Program-made: the position numbers and the translations under genes | DNA from: Melieria omissa | Lineage: Eukaryota > Arthropoda > Insecta > Diptera > Ulidiidae | Reading direction: 5' to 3' | DNA length: 64,000 bases | Assembly (NCBI GenBank): GCA_963971225.1 | Contig: OZ020267.1 | Coordinates: forward strand, 90,633,648-90,697,647 | Notes under the pieces: model-generated | Databases searched by the model: none | What the model saw: only the letters and a program-made list of their open reading frames with translations | What the model was told of the DNA's origin: nothing | Part shown: one piece after another, positions 11,453 to 21,603 of the stretch | Numbering within the stretch: position 1 is the first letter of the stretch | How the letters are laid out: every line of letters begins with the position of its first letter

Positions 11453-13999
11453 CTACCTAAGGTTGTCCTTATGGACCACCCTCCCATTAATAAGAACCGT
11501 AGTTCCCAAATCAGCTTCTACCTTTTCTTCCACGTAGAGTGGTGTGAGTTTATTGCCCAATCTTCTGTTGGTTTTTACTAACACTGTATCTCCCACCTGA
11601 AAATTTCGATGTTGTCTTGTTCTGTTGTGCCTTCGTAGTTGTATCTCCTGCGCTTGTGAAATTCTATTCCTTATTTCTTCTTTGAGCTCGGCTGGGGCCG
11701 AGTGAATTACATCCAGTGGTGTTTTGTTGATGACGGAGTGGACTGTTCCGTTATATTTTATAGTTGCGTGTAGCATTAGGTCAACCGTGTCCTCGATCCT
11801 CGTGTCGAGTTTTAGGCACCTTGCGATTTCGAGCAGGGTGCTATGAAACCTCTCCACTTGGCCATTGGAGGTGCTATGCAAAGGTGGGGCGTTGACTATC
11901 TCGACGCCAAAATGGTTTAACAAGATTGACCTTATGGTTTGGGAGTTCAGGGATGCCTCATTGTCACAGAAAATTGTTTTTGTTTGCGGGAAAATATTCA
12001 TCAATTGCAAAATTGGTGCTTTTATGTCCACGATTGTGCGGGATAATAATGGCTGGACAACTGCAAATTTCGAGAACTTATCGACACAGGTCAAGAAATA
12101 TTTTCTATCTGTGGAAAATATGTCAATATGCAGAATTTCGCCGGCATATGACGGAATTGGTGTTTCCCCTATTAGCTCTTTTTTTGGGTGTCGGTCGTAT
12201 TTTGCTTTTGAACATGTTCTACAATTTGTAACCACCTCGTTTGCCAGTTTGGTCATTTTTGGGAAGAAGTAATCAAACATAACCTGTTTGACGTTCTCTT
12301 GGGCTGCTCTGTGAGCCCGGTTATGTTCGTTAGTCAGTATTTCTCTCTGTTCGGTAATATTAAATACGTCGGTCACTAAACTTTTTGAATGTAAAAACCT
12401 CGTCGCCGGGAATAGCTCAATTAATCTGTGCTGAATGTGAGCCAAAATTGGGAGGTCGCAATGAATCGCATTTACAACATCCGGCTTTACCACACGGCTG
12501 ATTGCCTCTATAAGTTCATTCTTGTCCGAGAAATAAACGAAATGTGTCTTTTTTCCAAATATTATAAATGTACGAGTCGAGGCCGACTCTCCATTTTCAA
12601 TTATAATTTGGTTTCTATAGCAATTTACCGGTTTCTCAGTTGCCTCGATGGTGTAAGTCATAGACAACTCACTATGAATCGTAGCAGCATCGGAATGTGC
12701 TTGCTCATGTTCCAAGACGTTTATACTCTGTCGTGATAGCGCATCAGCGACAAAGTTTTCTTTTCCCGGTTTGTAGATTACTTGGGCATTGTGCTCATCG
12801 ATAAATGCCTTCCAGCGTTTTATCTTAGCATTTGGGTTTCGGTCTGACACCGCAAATGTTAAGGGCTGGTGATCAGTAAAAATATTTAAGTTTTTTACTC
12901 CATACAAGTAATTACGTAAGGATTTTAGGGCCCATACAATGGCCAGGAGTTCCCGCTCGTTGGTTGCAAAATTCAACTCCCTGTCCTTCAAGGTTCTTGA
13001 TATCATTGTGATTGGCCTCCCATCTTGTGATAGGACAGCCCCAAGACCATACGAGGAAGCGTCCGTCGTAAGATCGAACGGCTTCTTGAAATCAGGGTAC
13101 TGTAACATGACGTCCTCCGACGTCAGAATTTCCTTCAACTTGTCAAAAGCTAGGCGCTCCCTGTCACCGAATTGTATGTCGATTCTTTTGGACCTGTGAG
13201 CGCTCACCTTACCGTTTTCCCCCTTAAGAAGGTCGGTCAAAGGCTTTGCAATGGAAGCAAAGTCCTTAATAAAACACCTATAGTAGCTAGCGAGCCCCAG
13301 AAATGATCGAACACCGAATAATGTGGAAGGTTGCTTGTAGTCCCTAATGGCTGCTACTTTATCGGTACTTGTCTTTATGCCTCCCCGTGATATGGTAAAC
13401 CCGAGGTATTCCACCTCGTTCTTGAAGAAATGCGATTTTTCTTGCGAAACTCTCATATTTGCCTCGAACAGACTAGTCAACACCAAGTCAATGTCCCTAA
13501 CATGCTCTGCTTCAGTTTCAGAAAAGATGATTACGTCGTCGACGCAAACGTAGCACCTTTTGCCAATATGCTCACGGAGGACATCATCAATAGCCCTTTG
13601 GAAAATACTGGGCGCGTTCTTTAATCCAAACGGAAGTCGGCAGAATTCGTATTTTCCGTTGTTGACGGAAAATGCCGTTTTCGCCCGATCCCGCTCCGCA
13701 AGCTCAATTTGGTGAAACCCTGATTTCAAGTCGAGGGTTGTAAAAAATTTGGCCTTCCCGAAATTTGACAAAATTACCATGACGTTGGGGATTGGGTACT
13801 TGTCAGCGATTGTGAGCTGGTTTAACTTCCGAAAGTCTATTACCAGACGTTTCTTTCTGTTGCCTAACTCATCGACGCCTTTTTTATCTACAACCCAAAT
13901 GGGGTTGTTATAGGGCGATTTGGACGGCCTTATAATGCCGTTTCTCAGTAAGTCCTTTATTTCGCTATTCACGAAATCTGACACACCCATAGGATATGG
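11453..13999 (-). CDS. pol: Gypsy pol, RT-RNase H-integrase part (downstream of insertion)
   Basis: About 850 codons encode the reverse transcriptase (RLVIDFRKLNQL, PFGLKNAPSIFQ, VCVDDVIIF), RNase H (LTTDASSYGLGA, ERELLAIVWAL, FTDHQPL, VADALSR) and integrase (zinc region with CRTCSKAK, then HIDIFST, FCDNEASLNS and TSNGQVERFHSTLLE carrying the D, D, E residues). These copy the RNA genome and insert the DNA. The frame enters from the LTR of the nested element at 13,999 and is in phase with the protease half at 21,604-22,156, so the insertion is the only break in pol. Upstream codons 14,000-14,017 belong to the 412-like LTR, not to gypsy. Confidence 0.9.
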   Translation of the reverse strand, partial: PYPMGVSDFVNSEIKDLLRNGIIRPSKSPYNNPIWVVDKKGVDELGNRKKRLVIDFRKLNQLTIADKYPIPNVMVILSNFGKAKFFTTLDLKSGFHQIELAERDRAKTAFSVNNGKYEFCRLPFGLKNAPSIFQRAIDDVLREHIGKRCYVCVDDVIIFSETEAEHVRDIDLVLTSLFEANMRVSQEKSHFFKNEVEYLGFTISRGGIKTSTDKVAAIRDYKQPSTLFGVRSFLGLASYYRCFIKDFASIAKPLTDLLKGENGKVSAHRSKRIDIQFGDRERLAFDKLKEILTSEDVMLQYPDFKKPFDLTTDASSYGLGAVLSQDGRPITMISRTLKDRELNFATNERELLAIVWALKSLRNYLYGVKNLNIFTDHQPLTFAVSDRNPNAKIKRWKAFIDEHNAQVIYKPGKENFVADALSRQSINVLEHEQAHSDAATIHSELSMTYTIEATEKPVNCYRNQIIIENGESASTRTFIIFGKKTHFVYFSDKNELIEAISRVVKPDVVNAIHCDLPILAHIQHRLIELFPATRFLHSKSLVTDVFNITEQREILTNEHNRAHRAAQENVKQVMFDYFFPKMTKLANEVVTNCRTCSKAKYDRHPKKELIGETPIPSYAGEILHIDIFSTDRKYFLTCVDKFSKFAVVQPLLSRTIVDIKAPILQLMNIFPQTKTIFCDNEASLNSQTIRSILLNHFGVEIVNAPPLHSTSNGQVERFHSTLLEIARCLKLDTRIEDTVDLMLHATIKYNGTVHSVINKTPLDVIHSAPAELKEEIRNRISQAQEIQLRRHNRTRQHRNFQVGDTVLVKTNRRLGNKLTPLYVEEKVEADLGTTVLINGRVVHKDNLR

Positions 14000-14645
14000 T
14001 GTAGTGGTACTACCCAACCAACCATGCCTACCTCAACATTGCATGTAGTGATACTACGCTATCACTCATGCCGACCACAACAAATCACCTTGCACTTGCG
14101 CACACAAATTCGCTGGTGTCAAATGGCTGCACTTGAAGTCGCCACGGTGCGCCATGCGCAACCACTTGAGCGAGCGGCGTGACATATGATGCCACCTACC
14201 GCAGTGCAATGCAGCGTGCATTATGCCGACCCTTTGGCGGCGTGGGAAACGATCGGAAAATATCCGAGGCCGTTTAGCGCCGGCCACCGACCCAATTGCA
14301 AATGTGCTGACGCAGAAGAAGTGACCCAGGTCGATGATTGGTCAAACGGAAAAATATCGTGGAAAGGGAGGCGGAGCCCTGGAAATGCGATAGATGTATA
14401 ACAGTTATAATTTAGTATATAAGCACCAAAAATTTCCAAATAAAGTCAACTTCTTGTTCAACAATCAAAGTGCCTGGTGGCATAGTTTTATTTAGAAGTT
14501 CGCAAGATCGGCTTTTCGGAGCCACACTATATTGGCACGGCCTGCCGAATAAATATAGGCCAAAATATACTCACACGTACGCACCCAAAATTTATTGACC
14601 AGCACGAACACTGAACTGCTTAGCATTGCCCCCAGACTTACTACA
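14000..14645 (+). repeat. 412-like 5' LTR
   Basis: A 646-bp direct repeat of 20,958-21,603 with no difference that I could find. It contains a TATATAAG box at 14,416-14,423 and an AATAAA at 14,439-14,444, so promoter and polyadenylation signals are close together, as in a compact LTR. Apparent reading frames inside the LTR occur in both copies and on both strands and are probably chance. Confidence 0.93.
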
Positions 14646-14662
14646 TGGCGATCCTGCCCAAC
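14646..14662 (+). promoter_or_regulatory. 412-like primer binding site
   Basis: TGGCGATCCTGCCCAAC follows the LTR end directly. It begins with TGG, the complement of a tRNA 3' CCA end. I did not identify the tRNA with confidence. Confidence 0.65.
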
Positions 14663-14761
14663 ACGGACCAAACATTCTGACACCACAACTCATCCTCCAA
14701 GACACCAACCACAACTTCTGATCCTGCCAAACTCAACTCCAACTCACAAAGAAGACACTGC

Positions 14762-15136
14762 ATGACGACTCGGGAAGAATTCGACGCAATTTTTGCGAAG
14801 TGGGAGCGATTCCTTAAGGAAGAATACATCCCAGAGGGCCCACAACAAGACGAACCAGCACCCCCTTACACTCCAACACCATTGACAGCTGGCCCGAAGC
14901 CCCTGACACTTGAACAGTACAGGGCAAGGCAGAAGAAGCCTCAACCACCAACCACAGCACCCGTATTAAAAGAAAGAAAAAAATCAAGAGGAGGACGACG
15001 CGTAAAGCTAAGGAGAGAAATTGCAGAGCTGCAGCGCATCATAGCAACCACAACTGACCACCAGCAAAAGAAGAGGCTTATTGCAGAGATAAAAGAAAAG
15101 AAGACATGGGCGGAACACAAAGCCGGGAAGAAGTGA
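14762..15136 (+). CDS. 412-like small ORF 1, basic coiled-coil-like protein
   Basis: This 124-residue frame starts at an ATG 99 bases after the primer site. The N-terminal half is acidic and proline-rich. The second half is very basic (KERKKSRGGRRVKLRR) and continues with a heptad-like stretch rich in Glu, Lys, Leu and Ile that could form a coiled coil. No known domain is recognised. Short ORFs in this position are known in 412; their role is not established as far as I know. A basic protein could bind RNA, which is a guess. Its end overlaps the next ORF by 31 bases. Confidence 0.6.
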   Translation: MTTREEFDAIFAKWERFLKEEYIPEGPQQDEPAPPYTPTPLTAGPKPLTLEQYRARQKKPQPPTTAPVLKERKKSRGGRRVKLRREIAELQRIIATTTDHQQKKRLIAEIKEKKTWAEHKAGKK

Positions 15137-15333
15137 TCGTCTCGAACAACAACGCGGCGAAGACAGACAATTTGTTGAATACAAACAATAACTACAATAC
15201 ATATTTAATAATATTAATATTAGCAACTATTGTAGTCCTAGAATTAAATAAATACTACAAAAAATTTGTAAAAAAACAAATATCGAAAAACCACACTACA
15301 ATGGATAAAAACCATTGTGTCACAGAAATTTAG
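15106..15333 (+). CDS. 412-like small ORF 2, putative myristoylated membrane protein
   Basis: The 75-residue product begins MGGTQSREEV. Gly2 and Ser6 fit the N-myristoylation rule (M-G-X-X-X-S/T). Residues about 30-47 (YLIILILATIVVLEL) are hydrophobic enough to span a membrane and are followed by a basic segment (KYYKKFVKKQ). The ATG overlaps the end of small ORF 1. A lipid-anchored or membrane-spanning peptide encoded before gag could target or traffic particles at membranes; no function is established from the sequence. Confidence 0.6.
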   Translation: MGGTQSREEVIVSNNNAAKTDNLLNTNNNYNTYLIILILATIVVLELNKYYKKFVKKQISKNHTTMDKNHCVTEI

Positions 15334-15399
15334 AACAGAAATATAAATAAATTTATAAATAATAAAACCGTAGCTCAACACATTATAAATTTTTAGAAC

Positions 15400-15612
15400 A
15401 TGGATAGAAAAAATAGACAATACAAACCAAGAACAGAAGACACAGTACTTAGACATGACGAGATCGACGAGGAAGCAAAGCTCAGGTTCCTGACATGGTT
15501 TTGGAAATTGATAGGAATGACGAGAGAACCAACAATAGAGGACACTCGTAACAATACAGCAAGTGAGGAAGAATATTATCGCATGTTCAACATGCTAAAC
15601 ATGCGCTATTAG
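15400..15612 (+). CDS. 412-like small ORF 3
   Basis: A 70-residue frame, acidic overall and rich in Glu, Arg and Asn, with a Trp/Phe-rich patch (FLTWFWKLIG) near its middle. Its stop at 15,610-15,612 is one base before the gag ATG, so gag could be translated by termination and reinitiation. No domain is recognised. It could be the 5' portion of a gag precursor in a different frame, but the tight spacing argues for a separate cistron. Confidence 0.5.
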   Translation: MDRKNRQYKPRTEDTVLRHDEIDEEAKLRFLTWFWKLIGMTREPTIEDTRNNTASEEEYYRMFNMLNMRY

Positions 15613-15613
15613 C

Positions 15614-16954
15614 ATGGAGGACATCCTCGAAAAACTAATAAAAATACAAACAAACCTTAGAAAAACACCAAACAGAACATACACTAAAGAGACATTAACA
15701 ACAAAACAACAAACTGTATTCGCTTTAAAAACACGGTTTGAAGAACTAGTAACAGAATACACAAACGACGAACACACAGCGGGCATAAAAATAGCCTTCA
15801 ACAAAACATACGAAAACATCGTAGAAATACTTAAACAGAAACAGATTGACAACAATACAGAACAAAAACACTCCACAGTAACCATGACGTCATTCAACAT
15901 CGAAACGGCGATGAAAACCATCCCAAACTTTTCTGGCAACCATAAAGACCTAGAAACATTCATAAAAATAACAGAACTAATTAATAGAAAACTTGACACA
16001 ACTGGCAAGCATGAATTACTAGAATTCATATTCTATGCAAAATTAACAGTAACAACAAGAACGGCAATCGGTAATAGCATACCGAATACTCTAGAAGAGC
16101 TTACTACATTGCTTAACGCAAGATACCGAAGTACAACCACAATTCCCCAATTACAAAACCAATTGTCATGTTTGACACAACGCAACTTGAGTATCACCTC
16201 ATACAAAGACAGAATACTAAACATGATAGCCGAACTAAACAAGCTTCAAACTGCTCAAGCCGGCGATAACCCAACAACAGCAGAACAAACAATAATAACT
16301 AAACTAAACGAACAATACAGCCTTACCGTTTTCAAAAATGGGCTTAACGAATCTTTCAAACAAACAATTTTCGCGGCAATGCCAAAGACATTCAACCAAG
16401 CCGTTGAATTAGCTCTGGAATTGGAAAAAGACAGCGAACAAAACCAATCGCGAGTAATGCTCCTAAACAACCAAAGCAATAACAGAAACCGTACGAACTA
16501 TAATCAAAATAGGACAAACAACAGAAATTTTAACCGATCAAACAACAACAGATACCAACATAACAACAATTTTAGAAACAACAATCAATACAACAACAGG
16601 AACAACAACCAGTACAACAATAACAGAAACAACAATTCACACAGCTATTATAACAACAGAAACAATGAACAATATAGCACTAGCAACAACAACAACAATA
16701 ACAGAAACAACAGCAGCACAAATATGTCAAACTATAACTACGGAAACAACAGAAACCAACACCAAAATACAAATCGAAACTACAACCAAAGTCCCAGATA
16801 CAACGCACAAAATAATGCGAACCGTATTCAAAACAATAACCAACAAGGTCGCCCCACACGCATACATTATATTCAGGGAAACGAGGGCGACCCGGAGGAA
16901 GAATACACCACTCCTCCGGGGGAAGAAAGACACATAGTGAACGAATATACATAA
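15614..16954 (+). CDS. gag: 412-like gag, capsid/nucleocapsid
   Basis: This 446-residue protein builds the cytoplasmic particle. Residues about 95-290 contain the capsid region (IPNFSGNHKDLETFI, FKNGLNESFKQTIFAAMP). The C-terminal third is a low-complexity Asn/Arg/Tyr/Gln run with no CCHC knuckle, which is usual for this clade and would bind RNA by charge. Pol is in the -1 frame. A GGGAAAC slip site at 16,876-16,882 followed by a strong hairpin lies 72 bases before the gag stop. Confidence 0.88.
   Translation: MEDILEKLIKIQTNLRKTPNRTYTKETLTTKQQTVFALKTRFEELVTEYTNDEHTAGIKIAFNKTYENIVEILKQKQIDNNTEQKHSTVTMTSFNIETAMKTIPNFSGNHKDLETFIKITELINRKLDTTGKHELLEFIFYAKLTVTTRTAIGNSIPNTLEELTTLLNARYRSTTTIPQLQNQLSCLTQRNLSITSYKDRILNMIAELNKLQTAQAGDNPTTAEQTIITKLNEQYSLTVFKNGLNESFKQTIFAAMPKTFNQAVELALELEKDSEQNQSRVMLLNNQSNNRNRTNYNQNRTNNRNFNRSNNNRYQHNNNFRNNNQYNNRNNNQYNNNRNNNSHSYYNNRNNEQYSTSNNNNNNRNNSSTNMSNYNYGNNRNQHQNTNRNYNQSPRYNAQNNANRIQNNNQQGRPTRIHYIQGNEGDPEEEYTTPPGEERHIVNEYT
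16876..16920 (+). promoter_or_regulatory. -1 ribosomal frameshift signal between gag and pol
   Basis: The heptamer G GGA AAC (16,876-16,882) is in the gag frame exactly as X XXY YYZ requires. After an 8-base spacer comes a 9-bp perfect stem, CCCGGAGGA (16,891-16,899) with TCCTCCGGG (16,912-16,920), and a 12-base loop. Slipping back one base opens the pol frame without a stop to 20,583. Heptamer, phase, spacer and stem all fit the established -1 frameshift model. Confidence 0.8.
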
Positions 16955-19900
16955 TATCAGAAAAACCAACTAATTATGTCACAATAAAAAGCACCCAAAT
17001 CAGAAAACCATTGACATTTCTAATAGACACAGGCGCAGACATCTCAATATGTAAAGAAGAAATACTACCCGAATATCAAGAAATCAGCACAAATAACTCT
17101 TGTACACTAACTGGCATTACAAAAGACGAAGTTAAATCCCTAGGAAATACTGAGTTAACACTCAATATTGAAAATCAAATCATAAAACATAAATTTCAAG
17201 TAGTCAATTCCAATTTCCCCATCAATACAGACGGAATCATTGGTGCAGATTTCTTACAAAAACACATGTGCACAATTGACTATGAAACCTTTACACTGAA
17301 AATAGCTATCAACGAAGACGAAATATTCATACCAATAAACGCAACACGAATAAAACATATAAAAATCCCACCAAGATCAGAATGTATATGCGCAATAGAT
17401 TTAAAGCTAACTGAAGACAGCGTAATATTAAATGATGAAATAAAAAAAGGAATATTCATCGGAAATTCTATTGCCCCAGCAAACGGCAACTGCCACATAA
17501 AAATAGTAAACACAACCGAAAAACCAGCCACATTTACAACTCTAGCTATCAAGACAGAACCCTTAAATGAATATCATATAATCAATCAGAACGAGCACGA
17601 AGGAAGACAAAACGGAGACGCGAGATTTGACAAATTAAAAGCCACACTGAACATAGACAGCATGGACGAAACAGCGAAAAACTCACTTTTCGAAGTTTTC
17701 AAAAGATATCAACATATTTTCCATCTGGAAGATGAAGCACTCTCAGTCAACAATTTCTACTCCCAAAAATTACAGTTAACAGACAAAACACCCGTATATA
17801 TAAAAAATTACAGACTACCACATGCACAGCATGAAGAGATAGAGAGACAAGTTCAACAACTTCTAACAGAAGATTTAATCGAACCATCCACTAGTGCGTA
17901 CAACTCACCACTACTACTAGTACCAAAAAAGAGCGACGGCAATACAAAGAAATGGAGATTAGTAGTAGATTTCAGACAATTAAATAAAAAAATAGTAAAT
18001 GACAAATTTCCACTGACGAGACTAGAGGATGTATTAGATCAACTAGGACGAGCCAAATATTTTTCAACTCTAGATATGACAAGCTCATTCCATCAAATTC
18101 CACTGGAGAAAAACTCAAAACCAATAACTGCATTCTCAACAGCAAACGGTCATTACCATTTCAAACGATTACCTTTTGGACTAAAGATTTCTTCTAACAG
18201 TTTTCAAAGGATGCTAACAATAGCACTATCAGGCTTAGAATCAAGAGCATTTCTCTACGTAGACGACATCATTGTATACGGCTGTAGTTTAAAACACCAT
18301 AACGACAACCTTATAAGAGTTTTCGAACGTCTAGAAAAATACAATCTCAAACTGAATCCCAACAAATGTCATTTCCTCAAACCCGAAGTAATATACCTAG
18401 GACACTTAATCACGAGATCAGGTGTTCGAACGGATCCAACAAAACACACAACAATCGAACAATATCCGATACCAAAAAATTCAGACGAAGTTCGACGATT
18501 TATAGCATTCTGCAATTATTACCGTAAATTCATACCAAATTTTGCTGACATAGCCAGATGCCTAAATAACCTACTCAAGAAAAGACAACCATTCAATTGG
18601 ACAAACGAATGCCAAAACGCATTTGTAACTTTAAAACAAAAACTAATCAACCCACCAGTCCTACAATATCCCGATTTTGAAAAACCTTTCATTTTAACGA
18701 CTGATGCTTCTGATTACGCATTAGGAGCAATACTCTCGCAAGGAGAAATAGGAGACGACTTACCGATATCATATGCAAGTAAAACCTTGAATAAACACGA
18801 ATTAAACAAACCAGTAATAGAAAAGGAATTGCTAGCCATTCATTGGGGAATCAATTTCTTCAGACCATACCTATTCGGACGAAAATTTATAGTAGTCACT
18901 GATCACCGACCACTAGTCTCACTATTTTCTCATAAAAACCCATCATCTAAGCTCACAAGAATACGCTTAGACCTCTCAGACTATGATTACGAAATCGTCT
19001 ACAAGCAAGGAAAAATTAATACAAATGCAGACGCATTATCGCGAATAAAAATTGACTCAGATTTACTTAAGACCATGATACCGAATACCGATGACAAGTC
19101 CGTAAATAAAACATTAATAATAACACGGGGCATGACTGCTAAAACTAACGCAGAAAAGGAAGAAAATAAAGAAGGATGCTGCTCACCAACGAAGAGTCAT
19201 GAACTTCACATTTGGGACTGCACCTCTATAACTGACGTCAGGAATGTAAAGAAATTAGAATTTGAAATAAAAAGCAACATTAAGGGCATATACGTAAATG
19301 AAGACGTAAAAGAAAACAAAATAATTGTGCGATGTAGTGATAATCTAAACAACCTCGACTTGTCTTTGGAGAAGCTATCATCAAAAATGCACGAATTGAA
19401 GATTAAAGAATTAGCGCTAAATGAAGAAGATGAAATATTCAAGCACATACAAAAGGATGCATTTAAAAAGAAATATAATTTATTGCAAGAGAAAATAGTA
19501 GAGAGAAATGGCCCGAACATATTGATATATAAAAGACCCCAAAATATAAAAGATGACTTAATGAAATATAAACTGATAGAAGAATACCACAACTCGCCTA
19601 GCGGAGGACACTTCGGAGTAAGGAAAACAATACTTAAACTAAAACAACGGTACATATGGAAAAACATGTCAAAAATGGTCAAGAAATATATCTCAAATTG
19701 CAAACCATGCCAACTAAACAAGCAAATAAAACATACAAAAGAACAACTAATTGTTACGGACACGCCAAACACAAGTTTTGAAGTAGTCGCGATTGACACC
19801 GTAGGACCACTAAGAATTTCAAACGGTTACAGATACATACTTACGGCACAGTGTGAACTAACAAAATTTGTTATAGCACACCCAATGGAACACAAAGATG

Positions 19901-20583
19901 CAACCACAGTCGCATCAACACTTGTTAACCATTTCATTCTCAAGTACGGCAATTTCAAAGTACTAAAAACAGACAGAGGGACCGAATTCACAAACGAACT
20001 GATGAAAAATATTTGTAAACAATTACAGATAAAACAAATATTTTCGGCACCATACCACCATGAAACATTAGGCACAGTTGAACGAAACCACAGGGTACTT
20101 AACGAATACATGCTAACCTTCGCGGAAGACCAAGAATGGGACAAGTGGATCTCATTTTACACATTCGCGTACAACACTTCACCAAACATTGACACAGGCT
20201 ATTCGCCTTATGAACTAGTATTCGGCAAAATACCGTACATGCCAAGTGACGAAATAACAAAAAACACACCAATATACGACATTGACTCGTATGCAAACGA
20301 ACTAAAAGCAAGACTCAGAACAGCAATAAACAAAGCTAGACAATATATAAACAAGGTCAAAGAAAAACGAAAAGAAAATAGCATTACAGAGATAAATAAG
20401 CTAAATGTTCAAATTGGAGACTTAGTGTTAGTTAAACTAGAAAATAGGAAGAAAAACCAAAGCCCTTATCATGGACCTTATAAAGTTACAAAAACAGAAG
20501 GGGTAAATACATACATAGAAATAAACAATCAAATAAAGAAAATGCATAATAATAATCTTAAGCGATACACCATAGAGACATAG
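16883..20583 (+). CDS. pol: 412-like pol: protease, RT, RNase H, integrase
   Basis: The frame is open from the slip site to 20,583. Protease: LIDTGADISI at about 17,018. RT: RLVVDFRQLNKK, FGLKISSNSFQ and LYVDDIIVYG near 18,250-18,285. RNase H: LTTDASDYALGA, EKELLAIHWG, VTDHRPL, NADALSR. Integrase: an HHCC zinc finger (HNSPSGGHFG..CKPCQ), then AIDTVGPL, KTDRGTEFTN and TLGTVERNHR with the D, D, E residues. There is no ATG at the start (it is made as a gag-pol fusion). Every catalytic motif is present, so the enzyme set looks functional. Confidence 0.9.
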
Positions 20584-20698
20584 TAACTACATGTAATCCT
20601 ACAAATAAGCAAACATAGCATTACGTTTCATATCAAAAATAGTAACTACATGTAATCCTACAAATAAGCAAACATAGCATTTCGTTTCATATTAAACA
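20581..20698 (+). repeat. 59-bp tandem duplication after 412-like pol
   Basis: The unit TAGTAACTACATGTAATCCT.. (20,581-20,639) is repeated at 20,640-20,698 with about three differences. The first unit includes the pol stop codon. It lies in the untranslated stretch before the 3' LTR. Confidence 0.85.
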
Positions 20699-20957
20699 TA
20701 ATCATAATAACCAAAAATTATAAGTACTACATAACGTAATTAATCATATGTATGAGTATCTAGTTTTACAATACCTATCGGAATGTTAAGTTAATACTAT
20801 CCTTAAAATATTTTAATAACACATTTAACACACTTTCACAAAAAAAAAAAAAAGGAATACCAACCTTTGTAAAGCATTTTCCAAAAACTCCGACCTGACC
20901 AAACCTATCTTAAAAAATTATTCATCACGATGATAATTTTTCGCTTGAGGGCAATGG

Positions 20958-21603
20958 TGTAGTGGTACTACCCAACCAACCATGCCTACCTCAACATTGC
21001 ATGTAGTGATACTACGCTATCACTCATGCCGACCACAACAAATCACCTTGCACTTGCGCACACAAATTCGCTGGTGTCAAATGGCTGCACTTGAAGTCGC
21101 CACGGTGCGCCATGCGCAACCACTTGAGCGAGCGGCGTGACATATGATGCCACCTACCGCAGTGCAATGCAGCGTGCATTATGCCGACCCTTTGGCGGCG
21201 TGGGAAACGATCGGAAAATATCCGAGGCCGTTTAGCGCCGGCCACCGACCCAATTGCAAATGTGCTGACGCAGAAGAAGTGACCCAGGTCGATGATTGGT
21301 CAAACGGAAAAATATCGTGGAAAGGGAGGCGGAGCCCTGGAAATGCGATAGATGTATAACAGTTATAATTTAGTATATAAGCACCAAAAATTTCCAAATA
21401 AAGTCAACTTCTTGTTCAACAATCAAAGTGCCTGGTGGCATAGTTTTATTTAGAAGTTCGCAAGATCGGCTTTTCGGAGCCACACTATATTGGCACGGCC
21501 TGCCGAATAAATATAGGCCAAAATATACTCACACGTACGCACCCAAAATTTATTGACCAGCACGAACACTGAACTGCTTAGCATTGCCCCCAGACTTACT
21601 ACA
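20958..21603 (+). repeat. 412-like 3' LTR
   Basis: Copy of 14,000-14,645. It is preceded by the purine-rich GAGGGCAATGG, a weak polypurine tract, and followed by the ATGG duplication at 21,604-21,607. Confidence 0.93.

Larger units (their letters stand above)
14000..21603 (+). mobile_element. 412/mdg1-like LTR retrotransposon, complete, nested in gypsy pol
   Basis: The element is 7,604 bp, bounded by TGTAGTGG and CTTACTACA, with the 4-bp duplication ATGG at 13,996-13,999 and 21,604-21,607. Its LTRs are 646 bp and look identical. Order: LTR, primer binding site, three short ORFs, gag, pol (protease, RT, RNase H, integrase), LTR, no env. Short ORFs before gag and the pol type fit the 412/mdg1 clade of Ty3/gypsy. 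All frames are open and all catalytic motifs present, so this copy may be active. Confidence 0.93.

Noticed and set aside
14066..14401. Overlapping open frames in the 412-like LTR, on both strands
   Set aside because: They occur in both LTR copies because the LTRs are identical, overlap one another, and show no domain or codon pattern.
19206..19799. 197-codon minus-strand frame inside the 412-like pol
   Set aside because: Antisense to the integrase region of pol; its hydrophobic composition reflects the A-rich coding strand.
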